Shown: positions 18,483 through 28,115, counted from the stretch's first letter. The stretch: DNA of 57,544 nucleotides from Flavobacteriales bacterium (GCA_020635455.1 JACJZT010000011.1:1-57544), one strand, 5' to 3'. Program-made: numbers and translations. The notes: generated from the sequence alone by a model not told the origin.

Positions 18483-19298
18483 ATGAGCCACTACAAGGAC
18501 CTTAAAAAAATTACGACCAATACTCTTATCGAGATGAAACATTCCGGTGAAAAGATATCCATGCTTACTTCCTACGATTACACATTTGCTCAAATTGTTG
18601 ACGATGCGGGCATTGATGTGATTCTGGTTGGCGATTCGGCATCGAATGTTATGGCCGGACACATCTCAACCTTACCGATCACGCTCGATCAAATGATCTA
18701 TCACGCCCAGTCAGTGGTAAGAGCAGTAAACAGAGCTTTGGTCGTCTGCGACCTGCCCTTCGGTTCCTACCAGGGCGACAGTAAAAATGCATTGATCTCT
18801 TCGATTCGAATAATGAAAGAAGCTGAAGCCCATGCCATCAAGCTTGAAGGAGGTGTTGAAGTTGTAGAATCCGTTAAAAGAATTTTGTCTGCAGGGATAC
18901 CCGTAATGGGGCATCTCGGTTTAACTCCGCAGTCGATCTTTAAATTTGGAACTTATAGTGTAAGAGCAAAAGACAAAAAAGAGGCTGAAAAACTGATTCA
19001 CGATGCAAAACTGCTTGAAGAAGCCGGTTGTTTTGCAATCGTTTTGGAAAAGATCCCTGCTGAACTTGCTGCAGAAGTTGCAGAAATGCTTAGCATTCCG
19101 GTCATCGGAATTGGCGCCGGCAGCAAGGTGGATGGCCAGGTTTTGGTATTACACGATATGTTGGGAATGACAAAAGAATTTAACCCAAGATTTCTGAGAA
19201 GGTATCTCAATTTGAAAGAAGAGATCACCAAGGCAGTAGGAAAATATGTTGAAGATGTTAAAACGCTTGACTTTCCAAACAGTTCAGAACAATACTAG
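18483..19298 (+). CDS. panB: 3-methyl-2-oxobutanoate hydroxymethyltransferase (PanB)
   Basis: PanB transfers a hydroxymethyl group from methylene-tetrahydrofolate to 2-oxoisovalerate, giving ketopantoate, the first committed step of pantothenate and CoA synthesis. The 271 residues show the whole family pattern: MLTSYDYTFAQ, VGDSASNVMAGH, LVVCDLPFGSY, AIKLEGG, GIPVMGHLGLTPQ and IGIGAGSKVDGQVLV. The magnesium ligands are Asp51, Asp90 and Glu122, and the catalytic Glu189 is in LEKIP. It is cytoplasmic. No panC or panD is adjacent; instead a secreted propeller protein starts two bases after its stop. Confidence 0.97.
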   Translation: MSHYKDLKKITTNTLIEMKHSGEKISMLTSYDYTFAQIVDDAGIDVILVGDSASNVMAGHISTLPITLDQMIYHAQSVVRAVNRALVVCDLPFGSYQGDSKNALISSIRIMKEAEAHAIKLEGGVEVVESVKRILSAGIPVMGHLGLTPQSIFKFGTYSVRAKDKKEAEKLIHDAKLLEEAGCFAIVLEKIPAELAAEVAEMLSIPVIGIGAGSKVDGQVLVLHDMLGMTKEFNPRFLRRYLNLKEEITKAVGKYVEDVKTLDFPNSSEQY

Positions 19299-19300
19299 AA

Positions 19301-22090
19301 ATGAAAACTATTTTATGGACCCTGTTATTCTTTGTAACTTTCACGTTAAAGTTTGCAAATGGACAAAACAGTAAGAATCCTTCAGATCTGAGAAGTCGCT
19401 TTCTTGACGTTCCTGCCGAAAACATTGGTCCAACTGTGATGAGTGGCAGGGTGACGGATGTGGAAGTAAATCCTGCGAATCCGATTGAAATGCTTGTTGC
19501 TTATGCTTCCGGAGGACTATGGTATACAAAAAATAACGGGCAATCTTTCAGACCAATATTTGATCATGAGAAGGTAATGACCATTGGCGATCTTGCCGTT
19601 GATTGGAAAAACTTCACCATATACATCGGATCAGGTGAAAACAATTCAAGCCGATCCAGTTATGCCGGAAACGGTATTTATAAAAGTACCGACACTGGCA
19701 GAACCTGGACCCACCTGGGTTTGGAAGAAAGTCATCATATTGGAAGGATCCTTTTGCATCCTTCAAACCCTAAGATCATCTATACAGCGGTTTTAGGTCA
19801 TTTATACACAAAAAACAAGGAAAGAGGGGTTTATAAATCCATCGATGGCGGGCAAACCTGGACTAAGATACTGTTTGTGGATGATAAGACCGGATTCATC
19901 GATCTGGTCTTTGACCCTTCTGACCCTTCTAAATTGTATGCCGCAGCCTGGGAAAGACAAAGAGAGGCATGGAATTTTAAGGGATCCGGGCCTGGTTCAG
20001 GAATTTATTATACAAAGGATAATGGTGAAAAATGGACCAAAATATACGATAAGCCCAATACAGGCAGGATCGGTCTGGCAGCGTATTCCTCAAATGGAAA
20101 TACAGGTATTTATGCCCTCATTGACGATCAAAACCTAAAACCTGAAGAAAAGAAAGACAGTTCAATTCTCACTGTTGCTGACCTAAAAGCACTAATCAAT
20201 AAACCGGTTGAAAATTTTCTTGGGCTCAATTCTACAAAACTTAATAATTTCCTAAGATCACAGAATTTCCCGGATAAACTCGATGCAGATTCGGTCAAGA
20301 AATTGATTTCCCATAAAAAATTTACCGTTAAGGATCTTGTAAATTATACCGGGGATGCAAACAGTAATTTGTTCAATTCAAAAATGTATGGAGCGGTGAT
20401 CGTTCACAAAAAATCCGGAGACAATGACTGGGAAATCATCAACGATTCAATAGGTGATTTTTATTACACCTACGGATATTACTTCGGTCGAATTTACCTG
20501 GCACCTGATAATCCGCAAAACCTGTATATACTTGGTGTGGTACTTGCTCATTCAGGGAATGGGGGTAAAACATTCGATAACATCAGTCAACCAAATGTTC
20601 ATTCAGACCACCATGTTTTATGGATCAATGCTGACAATCCTGATCATTTAGTAAATGGCAACGATGGGGGCCTTAACATTTCTTATGACTGTGGCTTAAA
20701 TTGGGTTAAATGCAACAGTCCTTCAGTAGGACAGTTTTACGCAATTGCAGCAGACGAAGGAAAAAATTACAATGTTTATGGAGGATTGCAGGACAATGGA
20801 GTTTGGATGGGTAAAAGAAACTATTCGGCCGGTGTTTCATGGCACAGTTGGGGACATTATCCCTATAAACACATTATGGGTGGGGATGGAATGCAAATAC
20901 AAATTGACTCAAAAAATCATAAAATATTTACCGGATTTCAATTCGGAAATTACTATCGTCTGGATCTTGATAAAAACGAAAGGGTTTACATTACTCCCCG
21001 ACATGAATTGGGCGAATTCCCGTATCGTTTTAACTGGCAAACTCCGATCTTGCTATCCAGGCATTCGGAAAATACTCTTTATCTTGGTGGAAATTTTTTA
21101 TTCAGATCCTTAAATGGTGGCGAAAGTTGGGAGAAAATTTCTCCGGATCTGACTTCAGGCATGAGGGAAGGAAACGTTCCATTTGGCACCTTGACCTGTA
21201 TAGATGAATCGGCTTTGAAGTTTGGGTTGTTGTACACAGGAAGTGACGATGGAAATTTGCATATGAGCACAGATGGGGGCAATTCATGGAAAAACATTGG
21301 TGTAAAGAAGAATGCCGGAATGTGGGTAAGCAGGGTAAAAGCTTCTTCTCATTCCGTATCAAGGGTTTATGTAAGTTTTAATGCATATCGTCAGGACAAT
21401 TTTGCTGCCTACCTCTATCGGTCGGAAGATTATGGAAAAATATGGGAAAACATTTCAGGGAATTTGCCTGCCGAACCCGTAAATGTTATTTTGGAAGACC
21501 CAGTAAACGACAAAATTTTGTATGTGGGTACGGACCATGGTTTGTATATTAGTATTGACGGAGGTAATAACTGGGAGAAACTAACGTCCATTCCATATGT
21601 TGCCGTTCATGATCTTATTATACAAAAAGAAAACAATGAGCTTATAGTTGGTACACATGGACGTTCAATATATGTCGTTTCACTGGAGGGAATCAATAAT
21701 ACTACTGATCCTTTATTCAACAAAGAAATTTCCATTACCAGACCCTCCTTTCACAAGGCAAATGACAATTGGGGAAAGAAATATTCATTTTGGGAAAAAC
21801 CCTTTGAGAAAGAGGTTATGATCCGTTTTGGTCTGAAAAAAGACAGGTATGTTGAATTAAATATTTTGGATTCAACCGGAGTGATCGTTTACACAAAAAA
21901 CCTGATCGGTAAGGCAGGATTAAACTATTATTCATATTCGTATAAAGCAAATCAAAACCTGAATTCGGGACAATTGCGCAAGGGTGATAATAAAGAATAT
22001 TACCTTAGATCCGGGGCATATATCCTTGAAATCAAATCGGGAGAGATCTCTGAAAAAATTAAATTTAAATTAATGACAGAAAAAAATTAG
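19301..22090 (+). CDS. Secreted sortilin/BNR-type beta-propeller protein
   Basis: The 929-residue protein has a signal peptide (about 1-21) and a long VPS10/BNR-type propeller with many Asp-box-like motifs such as STDTGRTW, SIDGGQTW, TKDNGEKW, SGNGGKTF, LNGGESW, STDGGNSW and SIDGGNNW. Such proteins are often annotated as glycosyl hydrolase or WD40/YVTN-like, but no catalytic residues can be assigned. A helical insert near residues 270-360 interrupts the propeller. The last 150 residues are a small beta domain and no clear PNP sorting motif is seen. It is two bases downstream of panB and probably cotranscribed. Confidence 0.82.
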   Translation: MKTILWTLLFFVTFTLKFANGQNSKNPSDLRSRFLDVPAENIGPTVMSGRVTDVEVNPANPIEMLVAYASGGLWYTKNNGQSFRPIFDHEKVMTIGDLAVDWKNFTIYIGSGENNSSRSSYAGNGIYKSTDTGRTWTHLGLEESHHIGRILLHPSNPKIIYTAVLGHLYTKNKERGVYKSIDGGQTWTKILFVDDKTGFIDLVFDPSDPSKLYAAAWERQREAWNFKGSGPGSGIYYTKDNGEKWTKIYDKPNTGRIGLAAYSSNGNTGIYALIDDQNLKPEEKKDSSILTVADLKALINKPVENFLGLNSTKLNNFLRSQNFPDKLDADSVKKLISHKKFTVKDLVNYTGDANSNLFNSKMYGAVIVHKKSGDNDWEIINDSIGDFYYTYGYYFGRIYLAPDNPQNLYILGVVLAHSGNGGKTFDNISQPNVHSDHHVLWINADNPDHLVNGNDGGLNISYDCGLNWVKCNSPSVGQFYAIAADEGKNYNVYGGLQDNGVWMGKRNYSAGVSWHSWGHYPYKHIMGGDGMQIQIDSKNHKIFTGFQFGNYYRLDLDKNERVYITPRHELGEFPYRFNWQTPILLSRHSENTLYLGGNFLFRSLNGGESWEKISPDLTSGMREGNVPFGTLTCIDESALKFGLLYTGSDDGNLHMSTDGGNSWKNIGVKKNAGMWVSRVKASSHSVSRVYVSFNAYRQDNFAAYLYRSEDYGKIWENISGNLPAEPVNVILEDPVNDKILYVGTDHGLYISIDGGNNWEKLTSIPYVAVHDLIIQKENNELIVGTHGRSIYVVSLEGINNTTDPLFNKEISITRPSFHKANDNWGKKYSFWEKPFEKEVMIRFGLKKDRYVELNILDSTGVIVYTKNLIGKAGLNYYSYSYKANQNLNSGQLRKGDNKEYYLRSGAYILEIKSGEISEKIKFKLMTEKN

Positions 22091-22100
22091 AAAACGAAAG

Positions 22101-22646
22101 TTAACTCATTTTTCTGCTTGTGATCGTGGTTTTTGCAGCACCCTTTGAAGTTTTAGCTTTGGGTGTATTGCCTGTTTTGATGTTCTTCCCTCCTTTTGTC
22201 TTTTTAGCCGCTACCTCCTTTACAGGAGTTTCCGCATCATCCTTGGCATCTTCAGTTTGATCAAAACTCATTTTACCCTTTAAAAGTGAATACCAGTTAC
22301 AAACCTTAAGAATGTCGGAATTATAAACCTTTTCTTTATTGTAATCAGGAATAATGCTTGCAAACCACGACTTGATCTGATCAGGAGTATTGCTTTTTTC
22401 TATGCTGCCAAGGTTTCCTTTTTCATCCAGGTCACTCATTTTTTTGAAAACTTCAAGAAGCTTTATGTCGGAGTCTTCAGTGTATATTGATACATCTTCC
22501 AGCACAGAAACTTTCTGGGTAACAGGAGTTATCATTCTTTTAGCGCTGCCGTCAAGTGATTCAAGAACCAAACCATTCTGACTTTTTCCAATAATCTTAT
22601 GTAATCCCGGCTTGCCTGAAACCGATACCACGTCTTTTAATTCCAT
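22101..22646 (-). CDS. DUF5606 domain-containing protein
   Basis: The 181-residue protein opens with MELKDVVSVSGKPGLHKII and continues GLVLESLDGSAKRMI, the pattern of the Bacteroidota DUF5606 family. Residues about 60-120 are helical and may contact nucleic acid or protein. The last 45 residues are a low-complexity tail rich in Lys, Thr and Ala, suggesting nucleic-acid binding or disorder. It has no signal peptide, so it is cytoplasmic. It converges with the propeller gene, leaving ten bases between stops. Function unknown. Confidence 0.78.
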   Translation of the reverse strand: MELKDVVSVSGKPGLHKIIGKSQNGLVLESLDGSAKRMITPVTQKVSVLEDVSIYTEDSDIKLLEVFKKMSDLDEKGNLGSIEKSNTPDQIKSWFASIIPDYNKEKVYNSDILKVCNWYSLLKGKMSFDQTEDAKDDAETPVKEVAAKKTKGGKNIKTGNTPKAKTSKGAAKTTITSRKMS

Positions 22647-22789
22647 AATGCAAAGTAAATAGGTTTTTACTGAATACCCTTCAGTTTTTTGTCAATTAAT
22701 TTGGTTTCTGCAATGCGAAAATCCAATTCTAAATTTTCATTTTTCAAGCTTTAAAAAAAATGTTTAAATTGCCCCATTATTTGAAAAAC

Positions 22790-24739
22790 ATGAAAAAACA
22801 CTTACTAATTACCCTTGGATTACTGCCAGCTCTTAGTTTTGCCCAGCAATCAGACTTAGTGCCAAAAGTTAAAAATGAGATCCCTCAATCAACTTCCAAT
22901 CAAGTTGTTGCCTTTGAAGGAACGAATGATGTTTATACACCCGGAAATTTTTCGAGTTCCAAATTTTATAAAAAACACCCTGTTTACGCTTCCATCCTTA
23001 TCGGAAATACATTTTACGACCTTCAAACCAATGCATCTGTGGGAAGAAGATTGCTTTTACACGATGACGGAAAAGTTTCTGCGGTATGGACCACCGCTGA
23101 AATTGGACAAGCAGAATGGCCTTCAAGAGGTACCGGTTATAACCACAAATCTACCAACTGGCTTTCTCCGGTTAGTGCCAAATTTGAAGTTAATGACCGA
23201 ACCGGATGGCCATATATTGGAGTTCTGGAAGAGTCCGGTACAAAATATGAGGTCAATATGGCTCACGTTGCAAGTACTGGTGGATGGATACTCAGCAAGA
23301 ACGACATGATCGGCAGTACCAGCTGGACAAAAGTAGACCATGTATTGACTCAGCTAAACAATAAGCAAGCTATTTGGGGCAGAATTGGAACGGATGGAAA
23401 GCAAATGATCCACCTGGTTTCTAATTACTGGTCGAGTACTACTGCAGGAATTCCTGTACATTATATCAACGGTGTTGCAAGTCCAAGCACCTATAGCCGC
23501 TCCAAAGACGGAGGTAAAACCTGGGATATTATGTTTGAAGCACTTCCCGGCTATGACAGCACCCGATATGTTGGCGGTGGTGGCGACAATTACGCAATCG
23601 ATGTAAAAGACTCTATCGTAGCCATCGTAATTGGTGGTGCAGGTGAAGATGTTGCTATCTGGAAATCAACCGACAACGGAGACAATTTCACCAGGATCGT
23701 AGCAGAGGAATTCCCTTTTGCTCCTTTCACCAAGAAACTTATTCCTACTGCCGAAAGAGAAAAGACTGCAGATGGTTCATTCGATATCCTGATCGACCAT
23801 AACAACAAGGTACACGTATTTTTTGGAAGAACCTATGTTGCAGACGAAGACATTACCGATGACAGTTATGTGTTCTATCCGGCAACTGCGCAGCTTATGC
23901 ATTGGGCAGAAGGAATGGATACGGCAGTTTTATGTGGTTTTGCTAAAGATTACGATCAGGACAATACGCTTAACATCAATCAGGAAACCTATAGCGCATT
24001 GGATGCAAACGGTAATTTACCCGCCGGCGTAACTTCCGCCACACGATATGGTTCTACCGCTTTGGTTTCAATGCCAACCAGTTCAATTGATGCTGCCGGC
24101 AACCTATATGTTGTTTACAGCGCACCTCACGAATTGTCTTTAAGTCCTTTCAACGCAAACTATCGTGACCTTTATGTTTCTTATTCTCAAGATGGAGGAT
24201 TAACCTGGACCATTGGCCAGAACATAACTGCTTCTGCCTACGGGTTGATAGCCAATAAAGAAAATGTATTTGCTTCTGCAGCAAAACGTGCAGACACTTT
24301 CCTTCACTTAATTTATCAGGAAGATGATTTGCCGGGTACAAACCTCCAGAATAACGGAACTTCAAATGCTCACCCTAACAACGAGCAAAATATTATGTAT
24401 AAGGCGATTCCATTAACCGATATTTTGAGTAATTCGGTTAGTGACCTGGTTTCTGTGAATAAGGTAAAAGTTGATCCAAAAATTTTCTTTGTTAGTCAAA
24501 ATCAGCCAAACCCTGCTTCATCAAACACTCAGGTATTCTTATATATGAGAGATGGTTCCGACGTGGTGTTAACTGTAAAAGACATTGCCGGAAAGGTAAT
24601 ACTCAATAAGGAGTTAGGTTACTTAAGCGCAGGAAACCACGCTATAGATATTGAAGCTGACCAGTTTACTTCAGGTATTTATCTTTATTCAATTTCAAAC
24701 GATCAGTACAGCATCACCAAAAAGATGCAGGTTAAATAA
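22790..24739 (+). CDS. Secreted sialidase-like propeller protein with T9SS type A sorting domain
   Basis: A start at 22760 is in frame, but ATG 22790 gives a standard signal peptide (MKKHLLITLGLLPALSFAQQ), so 649 residues are proposed. The body is a BNR-type propeller with Asp-box-like turns (SKDGGKTW, STDNGDNF, SQDGGLTW). The C-terminus is a type A sorting domain (QPNPASSNTQVFLYM, then GIYLYSISNDQYSITKKMQVK in two parts). It is predicted to be exported by T9SS. It resembles exo-alpha-sialidase-like proteins, but the arginine triad cannot be assigned by eye, so enzyme activity is not claimed. A strong terminator follows. Confidence 0.84.
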   Translation: MKKHLLITLGLLPALSFAQQSDLVPKVKNEIPQSTSNQVVAFEGTNDVYTPGNFSSSKFYKKHPVYASILIGNTFYDLQTNASVGRRLLLHDDGKVSAVWTTAEIGQAEWPSRGTGYNHKSTNWLSPVSAKFEVNDRTGWPYIGVLEESGTKYEVNMAHVASTGGWILSKNDMIGSTSWTKVDHVLTQLNNKQAIWGRIGTDGKQMIHLVSNYWSSTTAGIPVHYINGVASPSTYSRSKDGGKTWDIMFEALPGYDSTRYVGGGGDNYAIDVKDSIVAIVIGGAGEDVAIWKSTDNGDNFTRIVAEEFPFAPFTKKLIPTAEREKTADGSFDILIDHNNKVHVFFGRTYVADEDITDDSYVFYPATAQLMHWAEGMDTAVLCGFAKDYDQDNTLNINQETYSALDANGNLPAGVTSATRYGSTALVSMPTSSIDAAGNLYVVYSAPHELSLSPFNANYRDLYVSYSQDGGLTWTIGQNITASAYGLIANKENVFASAAKRADTFLHLIYQEDDLPGTNLQNNGTSNAHPNNEQNIMYKAIPLTDILSNSVSDLVSVNKVKVDPKIFFVSQNQPNPASSNTQVFLYMRDGSDVVLTVKDIAGKVILNKELGYLSAGNHAIDIEADQFTSGIYLYSISNDQYSITKKMQVK

Positions 24740-24760
24740 TTTTTCTTATCTTCAATAAAA

Positions 24761-24798
24761 AAAGGCTGGAAATAATAATTTCCGGCCTTTTTTTTACT
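24761..24798 (+). terminator. Intrinsic terminator
   Basis: A 13-pair stem with one GU pair (24761-24773 with 24778-24790), a four-base loop and a run of T follow the sialidase-like gene by about 20 bases. Confidence 0.8.
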
Positions 24799-24828
24799 TG
24801 AATCATTTTAAATTTAATTGTAATATTG
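24798..24828 (+). promoter_or_regulatory. Probable promoter of tRNA-Leu
   Basis: TTG at 24798-24800, a 20-base spacer and TAATATTG at 24821-24828 match the TTG-N-TAnnTTTG consensus with one mismatch. The tRNA starts 11 bases later. Confidence 0.45.
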
Positions 24829-24838
24829 CACACCTTTT

Positions 24839-24920
24839 GCGGATGTGATGTAATTGGTAGCCATGCCAGACTTAGGATCTGGTGCTTAACCGCGTGTAGG
24901 TTCGAGTCCTATCATCCGCA
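24839..24920 (+). tRNA. tRNA-Leu (anticodon UAG)
   Basis: The seven-base acceptor GCGGATG pairs with CATCCGC at 24913-24919, with discriminator A at 24920. The anticodon stem CCAGA/TCTGG encloses the loop CTTAGGA, giving anticodon TAG, which reads CUN leucine codons. A long variable arm of about 13 bases makes it a type II tRNA, as expected for leucine. The T arm is GTAGG-TTCGAGT-CCTAT. CCA is not encoded. Confidence 0.95.
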
Positions 24921-24925
24921 CAATG

Positions 24926-24951
24926 AGGGTTTCAGAAATGAAACCCTTTTT
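24926..24951 (+). terminator. Terminator of tRNA-Leu
   Basis: AGGGTTTC pairs with GAAACCCT around a six-base loop, followed by TTTTTG, five bases after the tRNA. Confidence 0.75.
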
Positions 24952-25080
24952 GTTTGATTCTTTAAACTTTAACATCATCTTAAACAAATGATGAAATAAA
25001 AAATGGCAAGGTCTTTCGATTGCGATGCTTTCCGGATTGAATAAAATCAATAATCCTAAATGCAATTTTGAAACCTTAGA

Positions 25081-26823
25081 TCATTGCTTTATCACTGTAA
25101 CGAAGTTAAATTTTTCTCCCCGAATATTAAGATGATAAAGACCGGAAGGTAATTCAGAAAGATCAAGGACGGGATTTAATGGAGTTTCCATCACTTTTAA
25201 ACCTTCCGATGAATACACTTCAACCATACCATTAAAAGATGAAATCCCCGATAAAAAAATGCTTCCATCAAACGTAGGATTTGGATAAACTCCTACCCTG
25301 TCCTGATTTAAATCACCAACGCTGAAAATGGCTGGAAACAGAGCATATCTTGCAAGAAAAATATCGTTATCTGCATTGTAAAAATTGCCTGTAGAATCCG
25401 TTTTTAATAAATAATAGCCGGTGCCCGGATCCATATCACAACGCTTTTGAAAGGTTCCTGATGCCAAAATGCCATCTCCTAAAAGTTCAATACCTGTATG
25501 TACTTCATTGGCATAAAAACCGTCAATCAACCATGCATTTTTAAAATTACCATCCATATCGTACATAGTATAACATAGCCCCAAACCTCCATCGAGGGTT
25601 CTGACCATGAAAGTATCTGCCGAACCATCAAAATCACCACTGCCATTTAGAGTACCCGATACAATTACTTTATCTTGATGAACCAACAAGTCATAAAAGT
25701 TAACGTCAGTATTACCTTTTAATTGGGGATGAGTTCCAGCATCCCTGATCCATAGAATATTTCCGGAAGCATCATATTTAATGATGAATCCATCCGGTGT
25801 CTGAGAACCTTTCGATGCCCCTGCTTCGAGTACAAATTTTCCGGGATCGTTTTTAGGATCAAAATCCGAGTTCCATGTAAAATATCCTGCAGCATAAATA
25901 TTTCCTGAACCATCGGCACCTATGGCCCTAACGGCATCCCAGCCGCCCGGTTGTCCATTAGGAATATCACCAAATATCTTATGCCATTGATACTGAAATT
26001 TATCGCTTAGCTTAATAAGAAATGCATCATAAGATGATATTGCAGTGTCCCAGTTCAAACCGGTACCAGGGTCAAGATCAATGGCTTCCGACACAGAGCC
26101 CCCTACCAGAATATTGTCATCTTTGTCAACAGCAAGGGATACAAAACTGGTGTAACCTGTTGGAATCTGAAAATTATATGCTCCAATAACTTTTCCATCT
26201 GTTGATATTTCATATAGATAGACACCTTTGAACATACTTATTGTATCACCATTGCTTATTTTGGTAACAAGCTTGTCCTGATTCATTCCGGCAATAACAA
26301 GGTTTCCATTGCTTTTTTGCACGATCTGACTTGGAGGGCCTCCGGCGCTGGCATACGCTACCCAGATTAATTTGCCTTCAGGGTCAAGTTTTTGCACAAA
26401 TGCATCCGCTGCAGAAGCCGTATAATTTTGTGTACCAGCGCCCGGATCAAAATCAAGAGTACCCGAAAAATAACCTGTGACATATACGTTTTCAGACGCA
26501 TCCATTAAGAGATTAAAAACCCTGGAATTGTTGCCGCCCCCTGGTTGTTCCACCCACCATTCTATTTCGGAATTCTCTTTGTACTTGGCAACAAAACATT
26601 TGGTGGCATCAAACTGCGGGTTTTTGCCCATAACATCCAAATTGATGTTTGGCGCTACCACACCGGCTAATACAAACTTTCTTCCGTTTGAAGCGATCGC
26701 CGTTGAATAATTTTGAACAGAGGTGTGTTGAATTGAATAAGCCCAATCGAGATTTTGTGCACTTAATTGCCCAATTCCTGTAAGTAAAGTAAAAAACAGT
26801 CCTTTAAAAATTAACGATCTCAT
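25081..26823 (-). CDS. Secreted T9SS type A protein with SBBP-like repeats
   Basis: The 580-residue protein has a signal peptide ending near residue 22 (GQLSAQN). The body carries SBBP-type repeats with LDFDPGAGT, IDLDPGTG, SDFDPKNDPG and CDMDPGTGY, each followed by a short aromatic strand. The same repeat type occurs in the protein at 9237-12020, so the two are distant paralogues. The C-terminus is a type A sorting domain (VGVYPNPTFDGSIFL, then LPSGLYHLNI). It is predicted to be surface-attached or released through T9SS. Ligand and role are unknown. Confidence 0.85.
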   Translation of the reverse strand: MRSLIFKGLFFTLLTGIGQLSAQNLDWAYSIQHTSVQNYSTAIASNGRKFVLAGVVAPNINLDVMGKNPQFDATKCFVAKYKENSEIEWWVEQPGGGNNSRVFNLLMDASENVYVTGYFSGTLDFDPGAGTQNYTASAADAFVQKLDPEGKLIWVAYASAGGPPSQIVQKSNGNLVIAGMNQDKLVTKISNGDTISMFKGVYLYEISTDGKVIGAYNFQIPTGYTSFVSLAVDKDDNILVGGSVSEAIDLDPGTGLNWDTAISSYDAFLIKLSDKFQYQWHKIFGDIPNGQPGGWDAVRAIGADGSGNIYAAGYFTWNSDFDPKNDPGKFVLEAGASKGSQTPDGFIIKYDASGNILWIRDAGTHPQLKGNTDVNFYDLLVHQDKVIVSGTLNGSGDFDGSADTFMVRTLDGGLGLCYTMYDMDGNFKNAWLIDGFYANEVHTGIELLGDGILASGTFQKRCDMDPGTGYYLLKTDSTGNFYNADNDIFLARYALFPAIFSVGDLNQDRVGVYPNPTFDGSIFLSGISSFNGMVEVYSSEGLKVMETPLNPVLDLSELPSGLYHLNIRGEKFNFVTVIKQ

Positions 26824-26996
26824 AAATTAATTTTTAGACAATATTAATTTTTTGTTTTGCTTAAGTAATAGTTTCTTTAATAATTTTTAATGTTGTTTTG
26901 CACAAATAACGGTTGTACCGCTATCATAATTGGAAATGCCTGTAAGAAGTAAGAATTTTTAACCAATTGTATGAAATTAATTTTGTGAAATCCTTG

Positions 26997-27031
26997 AAAA
27001 AAAAATCCCTTTGCCTGAAAGACAAAGGGAT
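26997..27031 (-). terminator. Intrinsic terminator on the minus strand
   Basis: A nine-base stem (27005-27013 with 27023-27031) with a nine-base loop is followed on the minus strand by eight T. It ends the Cys-repeat lipoprotein gene. Confidence 0.75.
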
Positions 27032-27054
27032 GTATAAGATCTTTTGTAAATTTA

Positions 27055-27627
27055 TTATCGTGCTACACAATTACAGGTTGCATCAACATAACCCGGTTTT
27101 CCATCTCTGGTTTTACATGGATCCTTATAGTTGAGTTGTAAATTAGGGCAATCAAATTTATTGTTGGTGTTCTTTGTCACACAGTCACAATTCTTGTCAA
27201 TATAACCGGGCTGTCCGGTAGAAGTTTTACATGGATCGTTATAATTTAACTTTTTGTCCGGACAATCATATTTGTTGGTGTTTTTGGTTACGCATTTACA
27301 GTTCTTGTCTATGTAACCGAGCTGTCCCGTGGAAGTTTTACAAGGATCGTTATAATTTAATTTCTGATCAGGACAGTCGTATTTAACATCGTTTTTTACC
27401 GTACAATTGCAATTTGCATCCACATATCCATCTTTTCCATCTCTTGTTTTACATTTATCCTTAAAGTTCAATTTCAACTGCGGACAATCGTACTTCTTTT
27501 GGTTGTCGGTTTCTTTGTTTTTCCGAATCAATTTGATAAAATCGCTAATGTCGCTTTTGTCGTTGCAACCCGTTCCTGCAAAAAGGAAACCACTGATAAG
27601 TAATGCTGAGATAAGAATCTTTTTCAT
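27055..27627 (-). CDS. Lipoprotein with four Cys-rich repeats
   Basis: The 190-residue protein has a lipoprotein signal (acylated Cys21 in GTGC). Residues 45-190 are four tandem repeats of 34-38 residues starting at 45, 82, 119 and 157. Each has the pattern DCP...LN..D.CKT..G..GY.D..C.C with four cysteines, and probably forms a small disulfide-bonded module. A related DCP...C.C motif occurs in linkers of Bacteroidota surface proteins, but here it makes up nearly the whole mature protein. It should sit on the outer membrane. Function unknown. A minus-strand terminator follows. Confidence 0.82.
   Translation of the reverse strand: MKKILISALLISGFLFAGTGCNDKSDISDFIKLIRKNKETDNQKKYDCPQLKLNFKDKCKTRDGKDGYVDANCNCTVKNDVKYDCPDQKLNYNDPCKTSTGQLGYIDKNCKCVTKNTNKYDCPDKKLNYNDPCKTSTGQPGYIDKNCDCVTKNTNNKFDCPNLQLNYKDPCKTRDGKPGYVDATCNCVAR
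27058..27495 (-). repeat. Four tandem 111-114-base coding repeats
   Basis: These encode residues 45-190 of the Cys-rich lipoprotein. Repeats 2 and 3 are almost identical, whereas repeats 1 and 4 share a different version (KTRDGK, YVDA), giving an A-B-B-A order. Confidence 0.85.
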
Positions 27628-27765
27628 TTTCTTTTTAGTTTTATATTACAATAATACTCAATTTTTGACAATAAAAAATATACAGAGGATCTGATCACTT
27701 TGTGTTGATAACCATTAAGTTACAAGAGAAGCTAATTAAAATTACAAGGAGGTACTTTGCTAAAC

Positions 27766-28095
27766 CTAAAAAGCATCAAGCTCAAGACTCACCCTGTTAT
27801 GTGAGCGACTTAAAAGGGTTTTACCATTCTTAATGAACAGAATCTGTGGCGATTCATGTTTTACTCCATATTTTGAAGAAACATAATTACTGATCGTTCT
27901 GTATCTAATAAGATCAAGTTCATAAATTTTGAAAAAAGGTGTTCTTCCGGAACGCAACTCTTCCAATAATCTTCTGCGAGCCATAAAACTGGTGCCGCAT
28001 TGAGTGCTGTGTTTAAAAATAACCTGAATTTCGTCGAACGACTCAGAGTCGATCTCCTCCAGTTGTTTGATGTCGGTTAGTGGTGCAAACTCCAT
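27766..28095 (-). CDS. ytxJ: YtxJ/BrxC-like monothiol bacilliredoxin
   Basis: The 109-residue protein has a thioredoxin-like fold pattern with IFKHSTQCGTSFMARRRL. Cys33 is followed by Gly-Thr-Ser, so the resolving position is Ser36, as in the YtxJ/BrxC family of bacillithiol-system redox proteins. PQILFIKNGK near residue 83 is the cis-Pro region. The family removes bacillithiol from mixed disulfides on cytoplasmic proteins, which suggests that this organism makes bacillithiol. It lies 20 bases after the P460-like lipoprotein gene and is probably cotranscribed with it. Confidence 0.85.
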   Translation of the reverse strand: MEFAPLTDIKQLEEIDSESFDEIQVIFKHSTQCGTSFMARRRLLEELRSGRTPFFKIYELDLIRYRTISNYVSSKYGVKHESPQILFIKNGKTLLSRSHNRVSLELDAF

Positions 28096-28115
28096 TAAAC
28101 TTGATTTTTACGCTA

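Noticed and set aside
19301..22090. Propeller protein as an active sialidase
   Set aside because: Asp-box-like turns are present but the catalytic arginines, Tyr and Glu could not be identified.
27058..27495. Tandem repeats as a CRISPR array
   Set aside because: The repeats are 111-114 bases, in frame and without unique spacers; they encode protein modules.
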